Assembly: GCF_013032855.1 (NCBI RefSeq)
Contig: NZ_WQDA01000002.1
Location: 186,001 to 250,000 of the forward strand
Direction: 5' to 3'
Length of the DNA stretch: 64,000 nucleotides
Source of the DNA: Ruegeria arenilitoris
GTDB lineage: Bacteria; Pseudomonadota; Alphaproteobacteria; Rhodobacterales; Rhodobacteraceae
In this document: positions 28,118-37,623 of the stretch, piece by piece
Position numbering within the stretch: position 1 is the stretch's first letter
Layout of the letters: each line of letters opens with the position of its first letter
Translations under genes and position numbers: made by a program
Notes under the pieces: generated by a model
The model's input: the letters and a program-made list of their open reading frames with translations, nothing else
The model's database searches: none
Told to the model about the DNA's origin: nothing

Positions 28118-28366
28118 ATGCCCACCGAAATTCTGATGCCCGCCCTTTCGCCGACCATGGAGGAAGGCACGCTCGCCAAATGGCTGGTCAAGGAAGGCGA
28201 CACTGTCTCCTCCGGCGACCTGCTGGCCGAGATCGAAACCGACAAGGCCACGATGGAGTTCGAAGCCGTTGACGAAGGCGTCGTCGGCAAGATCCTGGTT
28301 CCTGAAGGCACCGAGGGGGTCAAGGTGAACACCCCCATCGCCGTGCTGCTGGAAGAAGGCGAAAGC
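28118..28366 (+). repeat. direct repeat, lipoyl-domain coding DNA, copy 2
   Basis: This is the pdhC partner of the repeat at 26730-26978, in the same orientation. It encodes [19 protein letters not shown] and the lipoyl lysine region. Gene conversion between the copies could have kept them alike. Confidence 0.75.
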
Positions 28367-29425
28367 GCCGATGACATCGCCGCGGCCCCGACCAAGGCAC
28401 CCGAGGCTGCGCCCGCAGCCGACGCGGGCAACGAGGCTGCCGCCCCTGCGGCATCCGAGGCGCCCGCTGCTGCTCCGGCTCCGGCGGCTCCGGTCAAGGC
28501 CGATGGCGGTCGCATCTTTGCCTCGCCGCTGGCCCGTCGCATTGCCGCCCAAAAGGGTCTGGACCTGGCGCAGATCAAGGGCTCGGGCCCGCATGGCCGC
28601 ATCGTCAAAGCGGATGTCGAAGGCGCAACCGCTTCGGCAGCGGCACCGGCTGCTTCGGCAAGCGCGGCGCCGGCCCCTGCCGCTGCTCCTGCAGGCCCCT
28701 CGGCCGACATGGTGGCCCGCATGTACGAAGGGCGCGAGTACGAGGAGGTCAAGTTGGACGGCATGCGCAAGACCATCGCCGCCCGCCTGGCCGAGGCCAA
28801 GCAGACCATCCCGCATTTCTACCTGCGCCGCGACATCAAGCTGGACGCGCTGCTGAAATTCCGCAGCCAGCTGAACAAGCAGTTGGAAGCCCGCGGCGTG
28901 AAACTGAGCGTCAACGACTTCATCATCAAGGCCGTCGCCAACGCGCTGCAGCAGGTGCCCGAGTGCAACGCCGTATGGGCGGGCGACCGGGTTCTGCAGT
29001 TGAAACCTTCGGACGTTGCCGTGGCCGTGGCGATCGAAGGCGGGCTGTTCACCCCGGTCCTGCAGGACGCCGACACCAAATCTTTGTCGGCCCTTTCGAC
29101 CGAAATGAAGGACCTGGCCGCGCGCGCCCGAGAACGCAAGCTGGCCCCGCATGAGTATCAGGGCGGCACCTTCGCGGTTTCGAACCTGGGCATGTTTGGC
29201 ATCGACAATTTCGACGCCATCGTGAACCCGCCGCACGCAGGCATCCTGGCCGTCGGTACCGGCGCCAAGAAGCCGGTCGTGGGCGAAGATGGCGAGCTGA
29301 CAGTGGCGACCGTGATGTCGGTTACCATGTCGGTCGATCACCGGGTGATCGACGGCGCGCTTGGAGCACAGCTCCTGCAGGCCATCGTGGACAACCTGGA
29401 AAACCCCATGGTCATGCTGGCCTGA
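28118..29425 (+). CDS. pdhC: pyruvate dehydrogenase E2, dihydrolipoamide acetyltransferase
   Basis: E2 forms the core of the complex and passes acetyl groups to CoA. The 435 residues carry one lipoyl domain (Lys43), an Ala/Pro linker, a peripheral subunit-binding domain near residues 130-167 ([35 protein letters not shown]), a second linker and the catalytic domain ending in [20 protein letters not shown], with the active-site His and Asp. The lone lipoyl domain is compensated by the one on PdhB. A strong terminator follows. Confidence 0.97.
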   Translation: MPTEILMPALSPTMEEGTLAKWLVKEGDTVSSGDLLAEIETDKATMEFEAVDEGVVGKILVPEGTEGVKVNTPIAVLLEEGESADDIAAAPTKAPEAAPAADAGNEAAAPAASEAPAAAPAPAAPVKADGGRIFASPLARRIAAQKGLDLAQIKGSGPHGRIVKADVEGATASAAAPAASASAAPAPAAAPAGPSADMVARMYEGREYEEVKLDGMRKTIAARLAEAKQTIPHFYLRRDIKLDALLKFRSQLNKQLEARGVKLSVNDFIIKAVANALQQVPECNAVWAGDRVLQLKPSDVAVAVAIEGGLFTPVLQDADTKSLSALSTEMKDLAARARERKLAPHEYQGGTFAVSNLGMFGIDNFDAIVNPPHAGILAVGTGAKKPVVGEDGELTVATVMSVTMSVDHRVIDGALGAQLLQAIVDNLENPMVMLA

Positions 29426-29443
29426 TCCAAGTCAAAAAAAATC

Positions 29444-29478
29444 AAAAAAGCCGCCTCGGACCCCGAGGCGGCTTTTTT
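29444..29478. terminator. bidirectional intrinsic terminator, pdhC / cysE
   Basis: A 10-bp stem GCCGCCTCGG/CCGAGGCGGC with a 3-base loop is flanked by AAAAAA on the left and TTTTTT on the right, so it works on both strands. It separates the convergent pdhABC and cysE units. Confidence 0.93.
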
Positions 29479-29495
29479 CGTACCTGAGAACAGGT

Positions 29496-30305
29496 TTACT
29501 GATCCTTGCCCAGCATGTGATCCATCGAGATCGAGGGCTGGTCACATCCCGCCTCACCCACGATCTTGGCGGGGATACCCGCCACGGTCTTGCAGGGCGG
29601 CACGTCCTGCAGCACCACCGAACCGGCGGCGATGCGGCTGCAATGACCCACGCGGATGTTGCCCAGAACCTTGGCCCCGGCCCCGATCAGAACGCCATCC
29701 TCGATTTTAGGATGGCGGTCCTCTTCTTCCTTGCCGGTCCCGCCCAGGGTCACCGAATGCAGCATCGAGACGTTGTCACCCACAACCGCAGTTTCACCGA
29801 TCACGATAGAATGCGCGTGGTCGATCATGATGCCCTTGCCGATCTTCGCGGCGGGGTGAATGTCGATCCCGAAGATTTCCGAACTGCGCATCTGGAAGAA
29901 ATAGGCCAGATCGTGCCGGCCCTTCTGCCACAGCCAGTGGGCCACGCGATAGGCCTGCATGGCTTGGTAGCCTTTGAAATACAGAATCGGCTGCAGCAGA
30001 CGGTGGCAGGCCGGGTCGCGCTCGTACACGGCCATCAGGTCCGCGCGGGCTGCATTCATCAGCGCCTTGTCATCGGCATAGGCCTCTTCGACGATTTCAC
30101 GCAGAACCATCATCGACATCTCGTTCGAGCACAGCTTGGCCGAGATCCTGTAGGACAACGCACGTTCCAGAGACTTGTGGTGCAGGATACAGGCATGCAC
30201 CAGTCCGCCCATCAAAGGCTCTTTTTCGACGGCGGCCTGTGCTTCGGCCGTGATCCGGTCCCAGACGGGGTCAACTGACGTTACTTGGGTGCGCGTTTCA
30301 AACAT
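29496..30305 (-). CDS. cysE: serine O-acetyltransferase
   Basis: CysE acetylates serine with acetyl-CoA, the step before cysteine synthase. The start is set at 30305 (MFETRTQVTSVDPVWDRI, 269 residues); a longer frame adds 26 unlike residues. The helical N-terminus (PLMGGLVHACILHHKSLERALSYRISAKL) leads to a left-handed beta-helix with FGIDIHPAAKIGKGIMIDHAHSIVIGETAVVG, the catalytic His-Asp region. The C-terminal tail for binding CysK ends in LGKDQ rather than a typical Ile, so complex formation is doubtful. Confidence 0.94.
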   Translation of the reverse strand: MFETRTQVTSVDPVWDRITAEAQAAVEKEPLMGGLVHACILHHKSLERALSYRISAKLCSNEMSMMVLREIVEEAYADDKALMNAARADLMAVYERDPACHRLLQPILYFKGYQAMQAYRVAHWLWQKGRHDLAYFFQMRSSEIFGIDIHPAAKIGKGIMIDHAHSIVIGETAVVGDNVSMLHSVTLGGTGKEEEDRHPKIEDGVLIGAGAKVLGNIRVGHCSRIAAGSVVLQDVPPCKTVAGIPAKIVGEAGCDQPSISMDHMLGKDQ

Positions 30306-30391
30306 GGCTTTTGATCCTCTGCTGCGCCTAGAATAGCCATCTAGGCCCAAAAAGGCCAAACGCAAACCCTTGATGTGCAACACAACAGAAA

Positions 30392-30730
30392 ATGAAGCGG
30401 TCCGAACTCAGGGAATTTGAAACACTTATCCTGTCCCGGCTGGAGGAATTGGAACGCAATTCCCTCGCCGGTCAGGACGCTCAATCCGTGGTCGAGCTTG
30501 ACCAGCAGGCGGTCGGGCGGCTCAGCCGAATGGATGCGTTGCAGAATCAGGCCATGGCCAAGGCGCAACAAACGCGACGAGATCTCGAAGCCCGACGGCT
30601 GAGAGCCGCCCTCGACCGGATGGCCGAGGGCGAATTCGGGTATTGCGAGGATTGCGGTGACGACATTCCGCGCAGACGGCTGGACCTGGACCCGGCCGCC
30701 AGCAAGTGCGTCAGCTGCGCGGCCGGTTGA
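30392..30730 (+). CDS. DksA/TraR-family C4 zinc-finger protein
   Basis: The 112-residue protein has a helical N-terminal half that could form the coiled-coil finger, then the TraR/DksA zinc finger GYCEDCGDDIPRRRLDLDPAASKCVSC with Cys85, Cys88, Cys106 and Cys109. It is shorter than DksA (about 151), closer to the small DksA-like proteins. These bind in the RNA polymerase secondary channel. The coiled-coil tip lacks a clear Asp-Ala-Asp-like acidic tip, so its activity is uncertain. Its 3' end overlaps the convergent gene after the GTA by 20 bases. Confidence 0.82.
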   Translation: MKRSELREFETLILSRLEELERNSLAGQDAQSVVELDQQAVGRLSRMDALQNQAMAKAQQTRRDLEARRLRAALDRMAEGEFGYCEDCGDDIPRRRLDLDPAASKCVSCAAG

Positions 30731-31007
30731 GTTGAAACCGGATAAGATGGCGCAGTACCGTCTCGAAACACCGGCAATACTCGGTGTCGCTAAAGCTCGG
30801 CTCGTCTGCCAGCGGGCGACTGCGTGCCGCTGCCATCAATGCTCCGTTCCCGTAAACAGGATGCAAACGACCCGTCGCGGCCACGTGACGGTCAGCCAAC
30901 TCGGCCTCGGCGATCATGCGCGCGCACAGCCGCTCACGCTGGGCTTGCGGCACGGTCAGCAAAACCCGCGCCGCAGAACTGACATCGCCGTGCAAAACAG
31001 GGCGCAT
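30711..31007 (-). CDS. conserved hypothetical protein, last gene of the GTA transcription unit
   Basis: The ATG at 31007 lies 7 bases after the g15 stop, with GAGGG just before it, and gives 98 residues. The protein is soluble and predicted helical (LLTVPQAQRERLCARMIAEAELADRHVAATGRLHP, then EYCRCFETVLRHLIRFQLNRP). It has no known enzyme motif; I believe it falls in a DUF found behind GTA clusters in Rhodobacterales. The tight spacing suggests cotranscription with g15. Its last 20 bases overlap the DksA-like gene. Confidence 0.65.
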   Translation of the reverse strand: MRPVLHGDVSSAARVLLTVPQAQRERLCARMIAEAELADRHVAATGRLHPVYGNGALMAAARSRPLADEPSFSDTEYCRCFETVLRHLIRFQLNRPRS

Positions 31008-31014
31008 GATCCCT

Positions 31015-34000
31015 CTACCCCACACTCAGACTCGCGACCGCGCCCGGCCCGTAGCTGGCCGAAACCTGCGCCACCTCGACCTCGTAGAGGCCCGCGACGC
31101 CGTCCGAAGACTGTGCCGCCGCGGAATAGGTCCAAATTGGCGTCGTGGCGATCTCTTCCCGAACAAGGGCGCCACCTGACCGAATCCGGATCAGATAAGT
31201 TTCGGACTCCTCGCCCAGCGGCACGTCCAGCACGTCCCAATCGTCGCCGTCGATCCGGGTTCGGCGTACCCAGGTGAACAGGTCATCGCCCCCGTGTCTT
31301 TTGACCTTCAGATGAACTGGCGCGTAGGGGCGCAGACCGTTTCCATCAAACGCCTCGACCTTATGGACAAAAGAATCGTCGTCGTATCCGCGGGTTGCAG
31401 GCCCGATCCGGTAGTGCCGGGCAATTCGGCGTTCGGTCCGCAGCAGACTGGTCTGAAGAACCCTCTCGTCAAGCAACACGAACACGGAACCCTCCGGCCA
31501 GATTTCGGGCAAGACTGCGTCCGTACCCAATTGGCCACGCAGGCGGCCAGACAGGGCATAGACCCCGGGTTCCTGCAAGACGGCATCCGCGAATTGAAAC
31601 ACTTCCCAATTTCCGGGCGTGCCGTCTCCGATCGCGGCCAAGTTGGCGCCGGTCAGAAGTGAGTCACGCGACCGCGACTGCAAGACGCCATCGACAAGGC
31701 GCACGCGCAACGGCTCACCTTCATCCCAAACCCCTGCGCTCGCGGAAGGCAAGGCGGATTCGGTAAACCCGATCACAGCCTGACCAGTCACCAGATCGCG
31801 CAACGCGTAGCCCTCGTCGCTGTCCGAGGAATAGACGGCGACGCTGCCTTGCCAGGGATCGGCCGTGACGGCCAGATAAGGGGCGTGCGGCTCTTCGGCG
31901 CCTGTAATGAGTGGCAGATCAAGAAAAATCGGAAGAACCGGGACTGGGGCCACAAAGGGTTGTGACACAAACCCATCATCCGCCATATCGGACGGCGAAT
32001 AGACCCCGGGCTCGATCCGCACGGCATCTGCCAGCTGGATGTCAGCCTGTTCCAACCTGTCTATGCGATACAGCGCACCGGCTCCCCCATTCCAGGATGG
32101 AAGTCGAACAATGTCGCCGGCGCCCAGATTCATCTGCGACGGCGGCAGCGCAAAGCGAGCGGTATTGCGCGCGACGCGGGCCTCGGCCAGCCAGCGTTCG
32201 ACCGTCTGCCGTCCTTCGGAGCGGGTCATCGACAGAGGCATTTCGTTCACGGCTACAGAATGGGTCCGATCATCGGGCAGCACGGCCTCCTCCGCTACCA
32301 CATCATGGTCCGCATCCGACTGAACAAAACGCAGACGCACGCGGCCGGCCATTTCGGCCTCGGCTTCGCGCTGGTACTGGACCCTGCCATCGACCTCGGG
32401 GCTTTCCGCGACCTGATCCAGCGACAGATCGAATGCCCGGCGCCCGGCCCTCATGCGGAATGTCAGAACACCGTCCCGCTCGATCGCATCAAATCCGTAG
32501 CGCAGCATCAGTGGCTGCAGGGCCGCCCGCGCGTCCGAAACATCTTCGATCACGTATCCACGGACGACTCCGTCCAGCGCAGACACATCAAAATCGGAGA
32601 CGTCTGCAGCCTGACAAATCTCGGCCACCACCGAGGCCAATGTCCTGGCACCAGAACGTCCGTTCAACCAATGACCACGGGCGTAGTTTTCGCCGTCGCT
32701 CCACTGTGAACGCAGGTTCGGGAATTTCGGGTAAGGTCTCGCGTCCCACGCCCATACATAGGCGTTCGAAACGTCCACCATCGGACCATCGTAGATGTCC
32801 GAAACCGGGTTGATCTGCGGATCGGCCCAATATCCAAGAACTGCCTTCAAATACTGAACCTGAATGAAATCGTCGCGTTGACCGTTCGAGTATTTGGGCA
32901 GATCGGATTCCGAGGATTTCGGATCCAAAAACTTGTTGGGCTGGTTCGTTCCCTTGTCTATGGCAGCACAGCCCAATTCCGTGAACCAGATCGGCTTTGA
33001 TCCCGGAATCCAATCGGTCGGGTCAGCTTGGCGCACTCCTCCGATCCGTTCGTGGTGCAAGTTCGCCCACCAGTTGCGGATATCTTTGTATCGCCACACC
33101 CATGGCTCTGCATGTTCGCCGTCCTCGATCGGATACCTTATCTGCGCGTCCTGTTCTTCGGGCGTTGGATAGTACCAGTCGTATCCTTCACCGCCTTCGA
33201 TGTTGCCGCGCAAATAATCCAGGTCGTAGATTGACCGGGCACCATCCAGCGCATCCAGATGCTCGTCACCATCCCGCCAGTCCGAGACCGGCATGTAGTT
33301 GTCGATCCCGACGAAATCGATGTTTTCGTCTGCCCACAGAGGGTCCAGGTGGAAGTATCGGTCACCGCTGCCATCGGCAGGCTGGTACCCGAAATACTCT
33401 GTCCAATCCGCGGCGTAGCCTATTTTGGTGTCTGGCCCCAGTATCTGCCGCGCTTCTGCCGCCAATGCCTTCAGCTGAGCAACGGCCGCGAACCCGGACG
33501 CGCCGCGTATCTGGGTAAGGCCACGCATTTCCGAGCCGATGCAGAACGCCTCGACCCCGCCTGCGGCCTTGCACAACGCCGCGTAGTGAAGAATGAAACG
33601 GCGCATGCTCCATTCTTCCGGGCCGGTATAGGTCACGCTGCCATTACCGATGATGAAATCCGAGGCTTGGGCTGCACCAAAGAAACTTGACACCTGAGCG
33701 TCCGCACCTGCGGTTCCGTCCACCGACACCGGACGCCCGGGAGCCACGTCCAGCGTGATCCGGCCGCGCCACGGCAGATGCGGCTGATCGCCGGCTTCCG
33801 ACCATGGGTCGGGAAGACCATTACCCTGCATCTGATCCATCAGGATGAAAGGATAGAACATCACCCGGCTGCCGGATTCCTTGAGGTGTTGAATGGCCTG
33901 AACCACCGACGCATCGGCCGGGGTACCGCCATAGACCGGTCGCCCGTCCACATGTTGCACGACCTGGGCCGATTTGCGCTTCAGCCCAGAGACTTTCCAC

Positions 34001-34980
34001 GGCATGTTGGCGCCGTCCACGTCGTCGCGGATCACCTTGGGTCGAACGCTGCAAGCGCCGCAACGCAAGTCATCTCCGAACCAAGAGACCACCAGTGACG
34101 CAGCCTTGCAGCCCGGAAGTTCTTTGTTCAGGGCACGCACCGAGGCCACCAGATCGGGCTCGCCCGAGGGCGAATTGACGTTGGCGGCCCAGCTTTGGCC
34201 CGACCCTTTGGAATAGTTTACCTGCGTGCTGGCCAGCGTGTATTCCCCGGTGCCAGGCATCAGGGCCACGGCCCGGACAATCTGTTGCAATTCGGATTCG
34301 TAGTCTGGTGCGGATTTCTGATCAGGCCGAACAACCTCGAAAGAGAACTGGGGAACGCGATTGCCAAATTGCGCCAGCGGCAGGTCTTCAATCACAACAT
34401 ACGCAGTGCCGCGATAGGCCGGAACCGTTCCGGCACCTTCGATCGTTTCGATCAGTGGATCCGGCAGCTGATCCTGGCTACCGGTATAAACCCGCATGTT
34501 CAGACTGTTGCGCTCAAGCTCTTCCCCATCGGCCCATATCCGCGCGATGTCCGCGATCTCTCCGACGCCGACAGCAATCGCCAGTGATATCGAGTAGCTG
34601 TAGCTATGGGTGGTCGTGGTGACTTCGGCTGGTTTTGGCGTTCCTTTGCCGCCAGCAGACTGCGTAGACGTCGTGGTTTTGCGGGTCTCAAGGAAATCCG
34701 ACGCCCAGATCACCTGCCCACCGACCCGCATTCGGCCGAACACGGTGGACAACGGCGCGCCCTCGCCTGTTTCCGTAAGTCTGAACCGGTCCAGCCGGCC
34801 AGACTCGACCACCTCGCTTCCGGCACCCATGACCGACTGGCTCATCAATCGCTGGTCGATAACCCGCCCGAGCGTCGCGCCGACTGCCCGGCCCACGATG
34901 GCCGTTGACAGCCCAGCAACGGTTCCACCGATGGATCCGCCCAGCGCAGCCCCCGCCGCAGATAAAACTATCGTCGCCAT
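31015..34980 (-). CDS. GTA g15, tail-tip host-recognition protein with TIM-barrel-like domain
   Basis: At 1321 residues this is the largest GTA protein, close to its R. capsulatus counterpart (the 'megatron' at the tail tip). A Gly-rich hydrophobic start (VLSAAGAALGGSIGGTVAGLS) is followed by a phage tail region. A TIM-barrel-like domain near 430-760 (RFILHYAALCKAAGGVEAFCIGSEMRGL, FVGIDNYMPVSDWRD, PIWFTELGCAAIDKG) resembles glycoside hydrolases with an Asp/Glu-rich cleft. The C-terminal third has baseplate and fibronectin-like folds. It should pierce or bind the envelope. Its ATG overlaps the g14 stop. Confidence 0.93.
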   Translation of the reverse strand: MATIVLSAAGAALGGSIGGTVAGLSTAIVGRAVGATLGRVIDQRLMSQSVMGAGSEVVESGRLDRFRLTETGEGAPLSTVFGRMRVGGQVIWASDFLETRKTTTSTQSAGGKGTPKPAEVTTTTHSYSYSISLAIAVGVGEIADIARIWADGEELERNSLNMRVYTGSQDQLPDPLIETIEGAGTVPAYRGTAYVVIEDLPLAQFGNRVPQFSFEVVRPDQKSAPDYESELQQIVRAVALMPGTGEYTLASTQVNYSKGSGQSWAANVNSPSGEPDLVASVRALNKELPGCKAASLVVSWFGDDLRCGACSVRPKVIRDDVDGANMPWKVSGLKRKSAQVVQHVDGRPVYGGTPADASVVQAIQHLKESGSRVMFYPFILMDQMQGNGLPDPWSEAGDQPHLPWRGRITLDVAPGRPVSVDGTAGADAQVSSFFGAAQASDFIIGNGSVTYTGPEEWSMRRFILHYAALCKAAGGVEAFCIGSEMRGLTQIRGASGFAAVAQLKALAAEARQILGPDTKIGYAADWTEYFGYQPADGSGDRYFHLDPLWADENIDFVGIDNYMPVSDWRDGDEHLDALDGARSIYDLDYLRGNIEGGEGYDWYYPTPEEQDAQIRYPIEDGEHAEPWVWRYKDIRNWWANLHHERIGGVRQADPTDWIPGSKPIWFTELGCAAIDKGTNQPNKFLDPKSSESDLPKYSNGQRDDFIQVQYLKAVLGYWADPQINPVSDIYDGPMVDVSNAYVWAWDARPYPKFPNLRSQWSDGENYARGHWLNGRSGARTLASVVAEICQAADVSDFDVSALDGVVRGYVIEDVSDARAALQPLMLRYGFDAIERDGVLTFRMRAGRRAFDLSLDQVAESPEVDGRVQYQREAEAEMAGRVRLRFVQSDADHDVVAEEAVLPDDRTHSVAVNEMPLSMTRSEGRQTVERWLAEARVARNTARFALPPSQMNLGAGDIVRLPSWNGGAGALYRIDRLEQADIQLADAVRIEPGVYSPSDMADDGFVSQPFVAPVPVLPIFLDLPLITGAEEPHAPYLAVTADPWQGSVAVYSSDSDEGYALRDLVTGQAVIGFTESALPSASAGVWDEGEPLRVRLVDGVLQSRSRDSLLTGANLAAIGDGTPGNWEVFQFADAVLQEPGVYALSGRLRGQLGTDAVLPEIWPEGSVFVLLDERVLQTSLLRTERRIARHYRIGPATRGYDDDSFVHKVEAFDGNGLRPYAPVHLKVKRHGGDDLFTWVRRTRIDGDDWDVLDVPLGEESETYLIRIRSGGALVREEIATTPIWTYSAAAQSSDGVAGLYEVEVAQVSASYGPGAVASLSVG

Positions 34981-35423
34981 CAGTTGCCCTCCAAAGGAAA
35001 TTCAAAGCAGGCGACCACCCGGCGGCGCCAGGGGTCGCTCAGTGCGTTTTCGACAACGCCATGTCCGGAATAGGCATGGATGAAGCGTGGCACGGCGCCC
35101 GCTTCACTCACGATACCAAGGTGTTTGGCCACACCGGCATCGCGCATCCGGAACAGCAGCACGCATCCAGGGGCCAGAAAGTTGTGCGGACGTTCGACCA
35201 GATTGCGCCGCGCAGCCGCCCACATGCGCTCTTCGCCCTGCGGTTCGGACCAGTCCATGCTGTAGGTAGGCACCGCCTCGGGCTCGCGGCCGATGACGGA
35301 TCGCCAGACACCGCGCAGCAATCCCAAGCAATCGGTTCCCGCTCCCTTGACCGAGGCCTGATGCACATAGGGCGTTCCCAGCCAGCCTCGCGCTTCGTCC
35401 ACGATATCCTGCGCCGTCACCAT
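34980..35423 (-). CDS. GTA g14, NlpC/P60 cell-wall peptidase
   Basis: The 147-residue protein is an NlpC/P60 hydrolase. The catalytic Cys is in GAGTDCLGLLRGVW and the His in FIHAYSGHGVVENAL. It is the tail-tip peptidase thought to open the recipient wall during DNA delivery. The start overlaps the g13 end by 7 bases and the stop is fused with the g15 start (ATGA). Confidence 0.93.
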   Translation of the reverse strand: MVTAQDIVDEARGWLGTPYVHQASVKGAGTDCLGLLRGVWRSVIGREPEAVPTYSMDWSEPQGEERMWAAARRNLVERPHNFLAPGCVLLFRMRDAGVAKHLGIVSEAGAVPRFIHAYSGHGVVENALSDPWRRRVVACFEFPLEGN

Positions 35424-36310
35424 GACCGCCTGCTGCCTCCATTGTTCGCGTTGCCCTGTTTCGGCACGGCCATCACCCAGTCTTCGCTCGGCAGATCCGG
35501 AAAACCCTGGAAATTTATGATGTTGTTGAATTTCAACCGACAGGTCTCCATCCGCTTGTCGCAGCCCGCCAGCACCCGCACACGGTCACCGGCGGCCAGA
35601 CCCGAGCCCAGAGCGATCCAAAGGTGCAATTCCCGCCCGATCTTGATGCTTCGGTCCGTCTTCACCGAAGCCCAAAGACCCTGAGAGCGGCCGGTCAGCA
35701 CATCGACGCGGCCACGTTCGAACCAGCCGTCCTCAAACGCCTCCGCCCCCTGCAGTCTGAGGATCGGACCCTCGTCGATCTCGGCAATCTCGGCCTCGGC
35801 CCAGTAGCCGGGCGTCAACCTGTCGAAGCCGCAGGCTTTGTCACCCAAAACGGCCGTACAGGGTTTTTGGTAGATCCGCCCCAAGGGTCGGTTCAGCAGA
35901 TCGGTCAGCCCGCGCAATTCGGCGTGAAACGCGCCCCCTGCGCGGCGCAGCTCGCCGATTGAGCCACGGAACTGCAACATGCGCTGTTCCGGCGCGGCCC
36001 AGTTGACCAGCCATGCTCGGACAACGGCACCGTCAAAGCGGCCGTCTTCGATATCCTCGTCGCGCACGGCCGCATCAGACAGCGCCCCCATGGCCTCGGA
36101 ATTGTCGATCGACAGGCCCGTCGCCTGTTCGATGGCCGAGGCTGTGAGACCGGTGCTTGCCTTGAAAACCAGCCCGTCAAAGGCCAGTTCGCGGTCATGG
36201 TCGGTGAACCCGAAGGACATGCCATCGGTTCGGGTGATCGCCCAACAGCGGCAGACCGTAGTCATGCCGGACTGAAGATGGGTCAGCAATGCCTGCTTGT
36301 CGCCGCTCAT
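35417..36310 (-). CDS. GTA g13, tail hub protein (DUF2163)
   Basis: The 297-residue protein belongs to the DUF2163/phage hub family. Four cysteines, Cys151 and Cys160 (PCTAVLGDKACGFD) plus Cys250 and Cys257 (AGCDKRMETCRLKFNN), match the iron-sulfur ligands known in hub proteins of related tails. The end FNNIINFQGFPDLPSEDWV is a family signature. It builds the tail tip with g12, g14 and g15. ATGA overlap with g12. Confidence 0.92.
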   Translation of the reverse strand: MSGDKQALLTHLQSGMTTVCRCWAITRTDGMSFGFTDHDRELAFDGLVFKASTGLTASAIEQATGLSIDNSEAMGALSDAAVRDEDIEDGRFDGAVVRAWLVNWAAPEQRMLQFRGSIGELRRAGGAFHAELRGLTDLLNRPLGRIYQKPCTAVLGDKACGFDRLTPGYWAEAEIAEIDEGPILRLQGAEAFEDGWFERGRVDVLTGRSQGLWASVKTDRSIKIGRELHLWIALGSGLAAGDRVRVLAGCDKRMETCRLKFNNIINFQGFPDLPSEDWVMAVPKQGNANNGGSRRSW

Positions 36311-36942
36311 CAGACCCGCACCTCCACCACCGGAACATTGGGTACGTCGCCTGCCTGAAAGCTGGCCACGCTGACTTGGATCCTGTCGGTGTCAAACCGC
36401 ACCGGCACATCGAATTCAAACCCGGCGGTCACGTCGACCCCCTCGGATGGCGGGACGACGAATTGGATCAGACCGCTATTCAGGTCCACCTCGAAATCGA
36501 CGCCTTCTCGGGCCTCATCCTGATCCAGCCCAATCTTGACCGTACCCAGTACCGGCTTGACGATGGGCCTGACATAGCTGACCCCGCCCGAGGCATAGAT
36601 CTTGACCAACTGGAACTCGGTCGTGACCCCGTCGCCTTGCCCGATCACCTGGTCGCCCTTGTCGAATTCGGCAGTGGCGGCGCAGGACTTGTAGTCCGAC
36701 CAGTCCTTCCAGCGGAACCCGTACATCTGACCCTGACGCGCTTCGAAAAAGGCGATCAGCGTCTGGATGTCGTCCAGCGACCGCATCCCCAAACCGGCGT
36801 CATAACGCCGCCGCGAATGCGCCCAGGGCGTGTTGCGTTCTTCGAACCCGTTGGCCAGCGTCACGATATCCGTGCGCCGCTCGGGGCCGCCGACCGAGCC
36901 GAAACTCAGGCTGGCGGGAAATCTGACTTCGTGGAAATTCAT
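36310..36942 (-). CDS. GTA g12, distal tail protein (DUF2460)
   Basis: The 210-residue protein starts MNFHEVRFPASLSFGSVGGPERRTDIVTL and contains RRRYDAGLGMRSLDDIQTLIAFFEARQGQMYGFRWKDWSDYKS, diagnostic of DUF2460. This family forms the distal tail ring that joins tube and tip. It lies 15 bases after g11 and its stop overlaps the g13 start. Confidence 0.93.
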   Translation of the reverse strand: MNFHEVRFPASLSFGSVGGPERRTDIVTLANGFEERNTPWAHSRRRYDAGLGMRSLDDIQTLIAFFEARQGQMYGFRWKDWSDYKSCAATAEFDKGDQVIGQGDGVTTEFQLVKIYASGGVSYVRPIVKPVLGTVKIGLDQDEAREGVDFEVDLNSGLIQFVVPPSEGVDVTAGFEFDVPVRFDTDRIQVSVASFQAGDVPNVPVVEVRV

Positions 36943-36957
36943 GTCCTGCTCCCTAAA

Positions 36958-37623
36958 CTACCGGTTGCGATTTCCGCGCCCCAGGGCACGGCTCATCTGG
37001 GCTGCGATCTGGCCCTGGCTGCGGCGAAAGCCCTGAACGTCGGGTGTGGTGATGTTCATCACCACGTTCACCGCCCGTCCGCCGCCCGAGTTGCGCACCC
37101 CCAGTTTGCCGTCGGGTCCGCGCGCCAGCGGCATGATCGCCTCGGGGCCGGCCTCGCCCATCAACCCGGTCGCACCGCGCATCGGAAAGGTGGTCGGCCC
37201 GGTGACCACTCCGCCATTGGCAAAAGGCATGACGCGTCCTTGGGCGAAACTGCCGCCGTCGGCAAAGGGCAGCAGCCCCTGCACCAGGCCACCGACCGTA
37301 TTGGCCAGCATGCCGCCGAAATGATCCGTCACCGGCTTGATCGCCGCCGAATAGGCCGTGCGGATCATGGAGTTCTTCAGCACGTCCAGCGCGTCCGACA
37401 GGTTCATTCCGTCCAGAACCACGCCGTCGAAGGCCTTGCGCAGCCCGCTCGACATGCCCCGCTCCAGGGTGGCGACATCCTTCCCGGTCTCTTCGAAAGC
37501 GGCGCTGATCCGCTTCATCTGGGCATCGAAGGCCGCCGCCATCGTGGCGGCATCGCCCAGGGCATCGCCCAGCGCCTCGCCGCGCTCCTGCAGGTCGTCA
37601 AACCCGTCCCGATCCGTCATCAC
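36958..37623 (-). CDS. GTA g11, short tail tape-measure protein
   Basis: The 221-residue protein has a helical first half (residues 1-110) and a Gly-rich second half with FADGGSFAQGRVMPFANGGVVTGPTTFPMRGATGLMGEAGPEAIMPLARGP, the tape-measure C-terminal motif common to phage tails. The small size fits the short GTA tail. It overlaps g10.1 by 26 bases. Confidence 0.9.
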   Translation of the reverse strand: MMTDRDGFDDLQERGEALGDALGDAATMAAAFDAQMKRISAAFEETGKDVATLERGMSSGLRKAFDGVVLDGMNLSDALDVLKNSMIRTAYSAAIKPVTDHFGGMLANTVGGLVQGLLPFADGGSFAQGRVMPFANGGVVTGPTTFPMRGATGLMGEAGPEAIMPLARGPDGKLGVRNSGGGRAVNVVMNITTPDVQGFRRSQGQIAAQMSRALGRGNRNR

